From the NCBI GenBank assembly GCA_045632525.1, contig JAZQWV010000059.1:1-50088 (forward strand): 50,088 nt of DNA. Reading direction: 5' to 3'. The notes beneath the pieces were generated by a model. It was not told the origin of the DNA, did no database searches, and worked only from the letters and a program-made list of their open reading frames with translations. Positions 1-7,471 of this stretch are shown here, piece after piece. Position numbers and translations under genes: made by a program. The first letter of the stretch is position 1; every line of letters begins with the position of its first letter. Origin of the DNA: Fimenecus sp045632525. Lineage in GTDB: Bacteria; Bacillota; Clostridia; Oscillospirales; Acutalibacteraceae.

Positions 1-855
1 TGAACCCATAGCAACGATAACTCTTTCAGCATCGGGAGCACCGTAGTAGTTGAAGAGCTGATAGTCTGTACCGAGCTTAGCGTTAACCTTGCCCATGTAT
101 TCTTCTACGATAGCGGGAAGAGCATCATAGTAGGAGTTGCAAGCTTCTCTGTGCTGGAAGAAGATGTCGCCGTTTTCGTGTGAACCACGCATAACGGGTC
201 TTTCGGGGTTGAGAGCTCTCTTTCTGAAAGCTTCAACAGCGTCCATATCGCACATTTCTTTGAGGTCTTCGAAATCCCAAACTTCAATCTTCTGAAGTTC
301 GTGTGATGTACGGAAACCGTCGAAGAAGTTGATGAAGGGAACTCTGCCCTTGATTGATGCAAGGTGTGCAACAGCACCGAGGTCCATAACTTCCTGAGTG
401 TTTGTTTCAGCGAGCATTGCGAAACCTGTCTGACGGCAAGCGTAAACGTCTGAATGGTCGCCGAAAATGTTAAGAGCGTGTGAAGCAACGCAGCGAGCTG
501 AAACGTGGAAAACGCTGGGAAGGAGTTCGCCTGCGATTTTATACATGTTGGGGATCATCAGGAGAAGACCCTGTGAAGCTGTGTAAGTTGTGGTGAGAGC
601 ACCTGCTGCAAGTGAGCCGTGAACTGTACCTGCTGCACCTGCTTCTGACTGCATTTCAGCAACACGAACCTGTGTGCCGAAGATGTTCTTTCTTCCCTGT
701 GCAGACCACTGGTCAACGTAGTCAGCCATAGGTGAAGATGGAGTGATTGGGTAAATACCAGCTACTTCTGTGAACGCATAAGATACGTGAGCAGCAGCAG
801 TATTACCGTCCATAGTTTTCTTTTGACGAACTATGGGTGTCTTGTTTTCTGCCAT
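1..855 (-). CDS. nifJ: Pyruvate:ferredoxin (flavodoxin) oxidoreductase, N-terminal part (runs off the window)
   Basis: This is the first 285 residues of a protein that continues past position 1. The N-terminus (MAENKTPIVRQKKTMDGN) is followed by the family motif GIYPITPSSPMAD, then QSEAGAAGTVHGSLAAGA and TTTYTASQGLLLMIPNMYKIAGE, which belong to domain I of the large homodimeric PFOR. The enzyme oxidatively decarboxylates pyruvate to acetyl-CoA and reduces ferredoxin, using thiamine diphosphate and [4Fe-4S] clusters; those binding domains lie outside the window. The ATG at 855 is preceded by an AGGAGG ribosome site at about 864-870. A perfect 18-base palindrome lies over the expected -35 region upstream. 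The full-length family has about 1170 residues, so roughly a quarter is visible. Identification is firm. Confidence 0.95.
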   Translation of the reverse strand, partial: MAENKTPIVRQKKTMDGNTAAAHVSYAFTEVAGIYPITPSSPMADYVDQWSAQGRKNIFGTQVRVAEMQSEAGAAGTVHGSLAAGALTTTYTASQGLLLMIPNMYKIAGELLPSVFHVSARCVASHALNIFGDHSDVYACRQTGFAMLAETNTQEVMDLGAVAHLASIKGRVPFINFFDGFRTSHELQKIEVWDFEDLKEMCDMDAVEAFRKRALNPERPVMRGSHENGDIFFQHREACNSYYDALPAIVEEYMGKVNAKLGTDYQLFNYYGAPDAERVIVAMGS

Positions 856-910
856 TTTTTATTTCCTCCTTAATGGAATTAGATATAGAATTAAGTATGC
901 CTATTCATAC

Positions 911-943
911 ATTATAAATGATAACACTTTTCAATTGAAAAGT
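911..943 (-). promoter_or_regulatory. Promoter of the PFOR gene with an 18-base perfect palindrome
   Basis: On the minus strand a TATAAT -10 lies at 916-911. A weak TTCAAT -35 lies 17 bases upstream at 939-934. It sits inside ACTTTTCAATTGAAAAGT (926-943), which is perfectly self-complementary and looks like a dimeric repressor site. The regulator is not identifiable from the sequence; it does not match the Rex consensus TTGTGA-N4-TCACAA. Confidence 0.5.
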
Positions 944-1041
944 AAAGTAATTTATCCTTAAAAAATGACGAAGTTTGATAAAATATTAACCATTTTTTGT
1001 GTATTTTGGAAGATGTGGAAATTGCTCACTTTTTGGTCTAT

Positions 1042-1070
1042 TTGACAAAAGGTATATTTTGTTATAAAAT
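1042..1070 (+). promoter_or_regulatory. Sigma-A promoter for the CBS-domain membrane protein
   Basis: TTGACA at 1042-1047 is followed after 17 bases by TAAAAT at 1065-1070. The start codon lies 55 bases downstream, after an AAGGACGG ribosome site. Confidence 0.6.
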
Positions 1071-1124
1071 ACATACTGATATTTTATGAATATCTCTATA
1101 TTTTTATAAGGACGGTTTTAGTCT

Positions 1125-2504
1125 ATGGGCACGGACCCTGGGAGTATTATTATTAAAATAGTCACTCTTTTCGCATTGATTTTTGTCAATGCATTCTTCT
1201 CAATGTCAGAAATGGCAATCGTTACTCTCAACGATAACAAAATTGATAAAATGGCTAGTGAGGGTAACAAAAAAGCAAAACAAATTCAAAAATTAACAGA
1301 AAACACAAGTTCATTCCTTTCAACAATTCAGATTGGTGTAACCTTGGCAGGGTTTTTAACATCTGCTACTGCGGCACAGTCATTTGCTGAAATGCTCGCA
1401 AATGTAATCAGACAAACAAGCATTGTGAATGTAATTCCTGTTGGTGTAATCAGCGGATTTTCAACAGTTGTAATCACACTTGTTATGTCATATTTCTCAC
1501 TTGTTTTAGGTGAACTTGTACCAAAGAAAATAGCTATGAACAAGCCTGAAAAAATGGCATTTATGGCAGCGCCAATTCTTGTTTTTGTGGCAAAGGTTAC
1601 AAGACCTGTTGTTAAATTCTTGGCACTTTCAACTAACGGTGTGTTAAGACTTATTGGTATTGACCCACACGCTGACGAAGAAGTTGTTACAGAAGAAGAA
1701 ATCAGAATGATGGTTGACGTCGGTGGCGAAAAAGGTGTTATTGAAGATGCCCAAATCGAAATGATTAACAACATTTTCGAGTTTGATGATATTGATGTTG
1801 CCGACATTATGACTCATCGTACTGATATGGTTTGCATTGACGATGACGAGCCACTCAGCGAAGCAGTTAAACTCTCAATCGAAAACGGATTTTCAAGAAT
1901 TCCTGTTTATGAAGAAGACCCCGATGATATTATCGGTATTGTTTATATTAAAGACTTTCTTAAATATGTTGGAACAAATCTTCCAAAGACAAAAACAGTT
2001 AAAGATATGATGCGTCCGGCATATTATGTGCCAGAAACAAAGCGTTGCGGTGAACTCTTTACTGAAATGACAGAAAAAAGAGTTCAGATGGCAGTTGTTA
2101 TTGACGAATACGGTGGCACAGCGGGTATTGTTACTCTTGAAGATTTGCTCGAATCAATCGTTGGTAACATTCAAGACGAATATGACCAAGAAGACGAAGA
2201 AATCTCAATCATCAATGATACAGTTTTCGAAGTTGATGGTATAACAGACATCGAAGAAGTTGAAGAGCATATCGGCAAAACATTCCCCGATGGTGATTAT
2301 GACACAATCGGTGGATATATCATTAGTGTGCTCGGTTTCTTGCCACAGGATGGCGAAATGAATGAAGTCACATTTGAAAATGTGAAATTCACAGTTTTAA
2401 ATGTTGAAGAGCGTCGAATTGGTAAAGTCAAAGTTGAAATTCTTCCAATAGAAGAAAAAGAGAAGGAAGAAGAAAGACGATTCTTCGGCAGAAAAGAAGA
2501 TTAA
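1125..2504 (+). CDS. Hemolysin-family membrane protein (DUF21 / CBS pair / CorC_HlyC)
   Basis: The 459-residue product has the standard three-part architecture. An N-terminal DUF21/CNNM membrane domain has about four transmembrane segments (residues ~8-200, with the family signature FVNAFFSMSEMA and LVLGELVPKK). A pair of CBS domains follows (~215-335: MTHRTDMVCIDDD, FSRIPVYEEDPDDIIGIVYIKDFL, MAVVIDEYGGTAGIVTLEDLLE). A CorC_HlyC transporter-associated domain lies at ~350-435. Relatives include YhdP/MpfA and CNNM proteins, linked to Mg2+ export; the old name hemolysin C is misleading. The acidic, charged C-terminal tail is cytoplasmic. The ATG at 1125 follows AAGGACGG. The gene ends just before a strong terminator and is probably monocistronic. 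Family assignment is firm; the ion specificity is inference. Confidence 0.92.
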   Translation: MGTDPGSIIIKIVTLFALIFVNAFFSMSEMAIVTLNDNKIDKMASEGNKKAKQIQKLTENTSSFLSTIQIGVTLAGFLTSATAAQSFAEMLANVIRQTSIVNVIPVGVISGFSTVVITLVMSYFSLVLGELVPKKIAMNKPEKMAFMAAPILVFVAKVTRPVVKFLALSTNGVLRLIGIDPHADEEVVTEEEIRMMVDVGGEKGVIEDAQIEMINNIFEFDDIDVADIMTHRTDMVCIDDDEPLSEAVKLSIENGFSRIPVYEEDPDDIIGIVYIKDFLKYVGTNLPKTKTVKDMMRPAYYVPETKRCGELFTEMTEKRVQMAVVIDEYGGTAGIVTLEDLLESIVGNIQDEYDQEDEEISIINDTVFEVDGITDIEEVEEHIGKTFPDGDYDTIGGYIISVLGFLPQDGEMNEVTFENVKFTVLNVEERRIGKVKVEILPIEEKEKEEERRFFGRKED

Positions 2505-2510
2505 AACAAA

Positions 2511-2543
2511 ATGTAAGGGCGATTCACGAATCGCCCTTTTCTT
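2511..2543 (+). terminator. Rho-independent terminator after the CBS protein
   Basis: GGGCGATTC (2517-2525) pairs with GAATCGCCC (2528-2536) and is followed by TTTTCTTT. The preceding TGTAAGGG matches the left edge of repeat hairpins elsewhere in the window (see findings). Confidence 0.85.
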
Positions 2544-2557
2544 TAAGGATATATATT

Positions 2558-3169
2558 ATGCAAAAAATTAACTACCAAAAACAACTTGATAAAATTATCG
2601 AAAATTTAGGGGATAGAGTGCCAACACTTCTTCTCCATTCTTGTTGTGCTCCTTGCAGTAGTTATTGCATTGAATATTTGTCACAGTATTTTGATATTAC
2701 TGTGCTTTATTATAACCCCAATATTTATCCCGAAGCAGAATATAAAAAGCGCAAAGCAGAGCAAAAACGATTAATAGGGGAAATGGATACAAAATACCCT
2801 GTTAAAATGCTTGATTGCGATTTTGAGAGCGAAAAGTTTTATGAGATGGCAAAGGGGCTTGAAAACTGCCGTGAATGTGGTGAAAGATGCTTTAAATGTT
2901 ATCGTTTAAGACTTGAAAAGACTGCAGATGAAGCGGTGAAAAACAGCTTTGATTATTTCACAACAACCCTTACAATAAGCCCACTCAAAGACGCACAGAA
3001 AATTAATGAAATAGGGCTTGAGTTGGCAAAAGAATATAATGCTCAATGGCTACCGTCAGACTTTAAGAAAAAAGAAGGATATAAAAGGTCAATAGAATTG
3101 AGCAAAGAATATAATCTGTATCGACAAGACTATTGTGGATGTGTATTTTCGCAAAACAAAACGGAGTAG
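2558..3169 (+). CDS. queH: Epoxyqueuosine reductase QueH
   Basis: The product is a 203-residue QueH (former DUF208) protein, which performs the last step of queuosine biosynthesis, reducing epoxyqueuosine to queuosine in tRNA. It is the cobalamin-independent replacement for QueG. The Cys clusters expected for the iron-sulfur and metal sites are present: HSCCAPCSSYC near residue 28, ENCRECGERCFKCYRLRL near residue 108, and YCGCVFS near the C-terminus. The core FDITVLYYNPNIYPEAEYKKR also matches the family. The length is typical. The ATG follows AAGGAT. The stop codon is buried in the stem of the following terminator. No other queuosine genes are nearby. Confidence 0.93.
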   Translation: MQKINYQKQLDKIIENLGDRVPTLLLHSCCAPCSSYCIEYLSQYFDITVLYYNPNIYPEAEYKKRKAEQKRLIGEMDTKYPVKMLDCDFESEKFYEMAKGLENCRECGERCFKCYRLRLEKTADEAVKNSFDYFTTTLTISPLKDAQKINEIGLELAKEYNAQWLPSDFKKKEGYKRSIELSKEYNLYRQDYCGCVFSQNKTE

Positions 3170-3190
3170 AAAATCTACTCCGTTATTTTT
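3160..3190. terminator. Bidirectional terminator between queH and the symporter gene
   Basis: ACGGAGTAGA (3161-3170) pairs with TCTACTCCGT (3174-3183) around an AAA loop, with T-rich DNA on the plus side and A-rich DNA on the other. The queH stop TAG (3167-3169) lies inside the stem. It can serve both convergent genes. Confidence 0.8.
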
Positions 3191-3204
3191 ATGGTTATTG
3201 TGGT

Positions 3205-4695
3205 TTATGCGTCTTGCTGTTTTGCCATTTCTGCACGTTTTTCGAGAAGTGCGTTGTGATAATCTTCTTTTGTTTTGCCTGTGAGTTTATAGAAGAAGAA
3301 TGGAACACCTGCAAGGAACATCATAATACCGTGCATAATTGTATAGAAGAACAAGAGTGTAACCTTTGTGTCAAGGCTTTGTACTGGTGTTGGCATAAGG
3401 TCTGTTGGCTGGATATAGCCGATAATTGAACCATCACCATAGAGAAGAAGCGGAGCAACTGTGCTTGCGATTGCACCACTAATGAGTGTGCCGATACCAA
3501 TAACAAATGGGAATGATGCGTCAAGGCGTTTGCCTGTTTTAAGCTCAATTGTTTCAAGAACATCTGCTTGGAACATTGATGGAAGAAGGTTAGATGCACC
3601 GAACTGAAGACCAATAAGGAACAAAAAGATAATGAATACAACCTGCAAAATTCCGTTACCAGTTGTGAAATAAGCGTAACCAACACCGAATGCTGCACAG
3701 TTAGCGCAGAGTGAATAGATACCACTTGCGATGTAAAGCTGACGAGCATCAAATTTCTTAAGAAGGAAGTTGATAACGAGCATACCAACTGCAGTACCGA
3801 TACCAACAGGAAGAACAAAGAGAATTTTCTTTGAGATGTCACCAAGAACTGCTGCTGCGATAAATGCTTCCATATATGTAGCAATACCACGGAAACTCTT
3901 TAAGAATTCTGAAATGATAATTGTCCAAGCATATTTGTTTGTAACAATATCTTTAAAGCCCATAAGGGGATTCTTCTTTTCAGCAGTATAAACTGTTCTT
4001 TCACGAACAACCTTCATACCAAGGAGCACTGTGATAATGCCAACAACACCACAAAGAGCGGCTGAAATTATATATTGCAAACCTTCAACGCTTCGTATGC
4101 TTGTGCCTGTAACTGAATTTATAAGGTCAGTGTTATCGTTTTTCCAGATAGCACCAATAACAAGTAATACAACAACTGGTGCAGAGTTACCAACAGCACT
4201 TGAAATACTGCGGAATGAAAGAACTTGGTCGCGTTCTTTAAGGTTTGGTGTCATAACATTGGCAACCATATTGATTGAGTTACCAAATGTGCCAAGTATT
4301 GCCCAAAGAACTGCAAGTGTAATTATGTAGATGAAAAGAACAGTTCCTGAAAGCCCTGGTGGCGCCCAGAAAGAAAGAACCATAACAATTGCCATAGGAA
4401 TTATAGCAAGCATAGTAAGGGGTCTAAATTTACCACCTTTGCCCATTTTTCTTCCATCAATGTACATAACGATAAAGAAGTTAAGTACAAACGGAATAAT
4501 CTGTGTCAACAAATTGAAAAGTGCTGTCTGCTCTTCTGGCAAACGAAGAACATTAACGAGATATGCGTTACGGTTACCACCAACCATGCCCGTCATTGTG
4601 GTGTAGAAAAATACGCCCATCAAGTAAAGAACGAATTCATTTGTCTTTACGTGCTTTTGCTCATTCTGAGCTTGAATTGTATTAGTGTTGCTCAT
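3205..4695 (-). CDS. GPH-family sugar:cation symporter (MFS superfamily)
   Basis: The 496-residue polytopic protein has about 12 hydrophobic segments and GPH (glycoside-pentoside-hexuronide) features: the N-terminal MGVFFYTTMTGMVGGNRNAY segment, IPFVLNFFIVMYIDGRKMGKGGKFRPL in the first inter-helix loop, and LKERDQVLSFRSISSAVGNSAPV after helix 4. MelB, XylP and GusB are relatives. The first ~18 residues and the tail (GKTKEDYHNALLEKRAEMAKQ) are hydrophilic. The ATG at 4695 follows AAGGAAGG, and a TATAAT lies at 4731-4726. The gene stands alone, so the substrate cannot be read from context, although sialic-acid and GH43 genes elsewhere in the window show a carbohydrate-using lifestyle. The family is firm; the substrate is unknown. 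Confidence 0.88.
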   Translation of the reverse strand: MSNTNTIQAQNEQKHVKTNEFVLYLMGVFFYTTMTGMVGGNRNAYLVNVLRLPEEQTALFNLLTQIIPFVLNFFIVMYIDGRKMGKGGKFRPLTMLAIIPMAIVMVLSFWAPPGLSGTVLFIYIITLAVLWAILGTFGNSINMVANVMTPNLKERDQVLSFRSISSAVGNSAPVVVLLVIGAIWKNDNTDLINSVTGTSIRSVEGLQYIISAALCGVVGIITVLLGMKVVRERTVYTAEKKNPLMGFKDIVTNKYAWTIIISEFLKSFRGIATYMEAFIAAAVLGDISKKILFVLPVGIGTAVGMLVINFLLKKFDARQLYIASGIYSLCANCAAFGVGYAYFTTGNGILQVVFIIFLFLIGLQFGASNLLPSMFQADVLETIELKTGKRLDASFPFVIGIGTLISGAIASTVAPLLLYGDGSIIGYIQPTDLMPTPVQSLDTKVTLLFFYTIMHGIMMFLAGVPFFFYKLTGKTKEDYHNALLEKRAEMAKQQDA

Positions 4696-4746
4696 AAAAA
4701 CCTTCCTTCAAAATAAAGTCATACTATTATAACACATATATATAAA

Positions 4747-4789
4747 ATAAAACAGACTGCTAATTTCACGAAAAAATTAACAGTCTGTT
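4747..4789 (-). terminator. Terminator of the tmk-trmB operon
   Basis: AACAGACTG...TAATTT (4751-4766) pairs with AAATTA...CAGTCTGTT (4774-4789), with one mismatch, around a short loop. Read on the minus strand it is followed by TTTTATTTTAT. It lies just after the trmB stop. Confidence 0.8.
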
Positions 4790-4806
4790 GTTTATTATTA
4801 CTACTT

Positions 4807-5478
4807 TTATTTCATTCTTGCTTCAAGTCGATAAATTGGCATTCCCAAATCTACAAACTTCTGCTCATATTCTGTCACAATATTACCCTCGAAATCACTC
4901 TTATGTAAATCAAGGGAAATGTTTGAAAGAACAAATCCATTCTGTGAAAAGCTTTCAAGTGAATATTCAAAAAAGCCTTGGCTATCAGTTTTTTGTGCGA
5001 TAAAACCATCGTCAACAAGAAGCTTTTTATAAATATCAAGAAATTCTCTATATGTGAGTCTGTGACACTCGTGTTTGTTTTTAGGGTAGGGGGTGCTGAA
5101 ATTAAGATAGATTTCAGAAATGGTCTTCTCTTTAATGAAAAGTGAAAGATATTCGGCTCTCATTTCAAGAAAACGGATATTTGTTATATTTTCATTTTTA
5201 ACTTTTTCACAAGCCTCAACTAAAACACTTGGCACACATTCAATGGCAAGAATGTTTTTGTCAGGATTTCTTTTTGCATATTCGCAAACGAATTGACCTT
5301 TGCCACAACCAATTTCCATAACAATTGGTGCAGAGCGACCGAAAATCTCATCTAAATCGAAAAAGTTTTCGTGCTCTTCATTTGTGCGAAAATCAAAAGA
5401 TTTAAGTTCATAAGGAATTCTTAAATCTGTACAGTTTTCTCGTCTTGTATTAAGATTTCTGATTTTTCTTGGTCTCAT
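4807..5478 (-). CDS. trmB: tRNA (guanine-46-N7)-methyltransferase TrmB
   Basis: The product is a 223-residue SAM-dependent methyltransferase that makes m7G46 in the tRNA variable loop. The SAM-binding motif I (MEIGCGKGQFVCEYAK, near residue 55) and AIECVPSVLVEA match the family. The usual NFSDPWPKKRH substrate motif appears here as NFSTPYPKNKHECHRLT, so Asp and Trp are replaced by Thr and Tyr. This may be a lineage variant, but the Asp is normally well conserved. The N-terminus (MRPRKIRNL) is typical. The ATG follows AAGGGGTATTT, exactly the leader used by the upstream gene. It is the last gene of a nine-gene operon, 9 bases after the YhhN gene. Confidence 0.9.
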   Translation of the reverse strand: MRPRKIRNLNTRRENCTDLRIPYELKSFDFRTNEEHENFFDLDEIFGRSAPIVMEIGCGKGQFVCEYAKRNPDKNILAIECVPSVLVEACEKVKNENITNIRFLEMRAEYLSLFIKEKTISEIYLNFSTPYPKNKHECHRLTYREFLDIYKKLLVDDGFIAQKTDSQGFFEYSLESFSQNGFVLSNISLDLHKSDFEGNIVTEYEQKFVDLGMPIYRLEARMK

Positions 5479-5487
5479 AAATACCCC

Positions 5488-6237
5488 TTAAATATGTACA
5501 AATAAAATTGATGTTGCTAAAAGTAACTGTGCGATAAAATAAGCATAAAGGCTAACGGTTTTAACTGTTTTGTTGCCCTTTGCACCACCGATAAGTCGAA
5601 GCCCTAAAGTGAAGTCAGAAACAAAGAAGAAAATTGCACCTGCTATAAGAATAAGCATAGCGGGGAGTGAGTTTTCTGCTCCATTTAAATAATAAGTAAC
5701 ACCGAAAGCACAAGATTTTAAAAGCATTATAATCAAAAAAATGCTATATAAATGCAATGTCACTTTCATAAAAGTGTTTTTATAATTGAACTTGAAAACA
5801 GGCTCAAGGGTTAGTGCAAATGCAACGAAAATAATTGCAAACGCAATAATTTCAGGTAATGTAAAGAATTTATAATCAGGTGTAAGTGCCATTGTTGATT
5901 TAACAAACGCTAACACATAGAAAATGTGACCGATTAAAAATGCACTTGCACCGATATAAACAACAGACATTCTTGGATTGTTTGGTGGGTGGGGGATGTG
6001 CATAAACAAGTCGCCAACCCAACCTAAAATAAGGCCTATGAGCATCATATTTGCATAATAAGACTCATTGCCTGTAATTTCCATAGCAATGAAACCAATA
6101 CCAACAAATGCAGTTGCGGCAATCATTTTGCAAGTAAGAGATTTCTTTGTGGGCTCGGGCCAATATGCCTTGTCATAAAGTGGCACAAATATAAAGAATA
6201 ATATATAGCAAATCCCCAATAAAACCTTCAAAAACAT
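5488..6237 (-). CDS. Lysoplasmalogenase-like membrane protein (YhhN/TMEM86 family)
   Basis: The 249-residue protein has about eight transmembrane helices. The family signature is LILGWVGDLFMHIP (near residue 75), followed by YIGASAFLIGHIFYVLAF and, late in the protein, GAIFFFVSDFTLGLRL. Characterised YhhN/TMEM86 members hydrolyse the vinyl-ether bond of lysoplasmalogens. Plasmalogens are common in anaerobic clostridia, so the role is plausible but inferred. The invariant Asp of GDLFM and the His of GHIFY are present. The ribosome site is AAGGGGT, 9 bases after the U32 gene. Confidence 0.85.
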   Translation of the reverse strand: MFLKVLLGICYILFFIFVPLYDKAYWPEPTKKSLTCKMIAATAFVGIGFIAMEITGNESYYANMMLIGLILGWVGDLFMHIPHPPNNPRMSVVYIGASAFLIGHIFYVLAFVKSTMALTPDYKFFTLPEIIAFAIIFVAFALTLEPVFKFNYKNTFMKVTLHLYSIFLIIMLLKSCAFGVTYYLNGAENSLPAMLILIAGAIFFFVSDFTLGLRLIGGAKGNKTVKTVSLYAYFIAQLLLATSILFVHI

Positions 6238-6246
6238 AAATACCCC

Positions 6247-7467
6247 TTATTTCCCTTTACGAAAAAGTGTACCCGATGGGAATACCAAATCACTCTTGAT
6301 TTTAACAGTCATCATTGGATGTGGCGCAGATTCAATTTCGTTGTCGTTACCATCAAAAAGTTCATTTGCAGTAAAAACAACAGGTTTCTCACCGGGCATA
6401 AGAGCGTCTAACTCGTCACCACGAGAGAATTTGTTTCTCTGCTCTGCAATAATAAAACCATCTTTACACTCTTTAACCTGTGCCATAACATCATAATGGC
6501 GTTTATATCCACCATCAAAGCTGATGTTAGCATCTTCGTTTGGTGCGTTGTAATAAAAACCTGTGCAATATTCACGATAACTTACCTTATAACACTCGTC
6601 AACAATCCATTGTGGAGTCTTAAAGTCATTTGACGGATTTTTGAGATATTCGTCAATAGCCATTCGATAAGCATTTGTAATAACTGCGGCATAATAAGCA
6701 GATTTTGCACGACCTTCGATTTTAAAACTGCTAATTCCAGCATTAACAAGGTCGGGGATATGCTCAATCATACACATATCTTTTGAGTTGAGAATATATG
6801 TACCTTCTTTTGAGTCTTGAATTGGGAAATACATTCCGTCACGCTTAACTTCCATAATTGCATATTCCCAACGGCAAGGTTGAGCGCATTCACCGCGGTT
6901 AGCATCGCGATTTACGAGATAGTTTGAAAGAAGACAACGACCAGAGAATGACACGCACATAGCGCCATGAATAAAACACTCAATTTCAAGGTCTTTTGGC
7001 ACTTTTGCGCGGATTTCTGCAATCTCGTGAATTGACAATTCTCTTGCAGTAACAACACGACTGGCACCCATATTATAAAACTCATTAGCAGTAACATGAT
7101 TTACAATACCTGCTTGAGTTGAAATGTGAATTGGCACATTGGGTGCATATTTTTTGCAAAGAGAAAGCACACCAATATCAGCAACGATGAACGCATCAAC
7201 GCCGATGTCAGCCCAACGCTCAAGATATTCAGGTAATTTCAAAATCTCGTCGTTGCGGGCTAATGTGTTGCAAGTGAGATAAACCTTGACACCTTTTGCG
7301 TGACAAAGCTCTGTTGCTTCTTTTAATTGTTCAAAATTGAAATTTTGTGGTGCTGCACGCATACCAAATGCGTCGCCACCAAGATAAACTGCGTCTGCAC
7401 CAAACATCAACGCCGATTCAAGTCTTTCACGGTCGCCTGCGGGTGCTAACAATTCGGGTATAATCAT
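6247..7467 (-). CDS. U32 family protein, probable tRNA hydroxylation factor (TrhP/YrrO-like)
   Basis: The sequence starts with the U32 signature PELLAPAGDRERLESALMFGADAVYLGG and has the family motif EIECFIHGAMCVSFSGRCLLSNY (near residue 170), followed by Cys residues in GECAQPCRWEY. The C-terminal half has the small beta-barrel typical of the longer U32 proteins. Members called peptidase U32 (YrrO/TrhP, YegQ) are now tied to prephenate-dependent 5-hydroxyuridine formation at tRNA position 34. The neighbourhood supports that subgroup, because in Bacillus mltG (yrrL) also sits beside trhP. An upstream ATG at 7479 overlaps mltG by 8 bases. I prefer the ATG at 7467 because AGGATGA then has normal spacing. 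The paralogue assignment is less certain than the family. Confidence 0.87.
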   Translation of the reverse strand: MIIPELLAPAGDRERLESALMFGADAVYLGGDAFGMRAAPQNFNFEQLKEATELCHAKGVKVYLTCNTLARNDEILKLPEYLERWADIGVDAFIVADIGVLSLCKKYAPNVPIHISTQAGIVNHVTANEFYNMGASRVVTARELSIHEIAEIRAKVPKDLEIECFIHGAMCVSFSGRCLLSNYLVNRDANRGECAQPCRWEYAIMEVKRDGMYFPIQDSKEGTYILNSKDMCMIEHIPDLVNAGISSFKIEGRAKSAYYAAVITNAYRMAIDEYLKNPSNDFKTPQWIVDECYKVSYREYCTGFYYNAPNEDANISFDGGYKRHYDVMAQVKECKDGFIIAEQRNKFSRGDELDALMPGEKPVVFTANELFDGNDNEIESAPHPMMTVKIKSDLVFPSGTLFRKGK

Positions 7468-7471
7468 ATTT

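Noticed and set aside
926..943. Rex operator at the PFOR promoter
   Set aside because: The palindrome lacks the TTGTGA-N4-TCACAA pattern, so no regulator is named.
3133..3429. Plus-strand frame overlapping the end of queH and the symporter
   Set aside because: It crosses the bidirectional terminator and lies on top of two well-supported genes.
3205..4695. Sialic acid transporter
   Set aside because: The gene is 44 kb from nanA, and GPH members seldom carry sialic acid; only the family is claimed.
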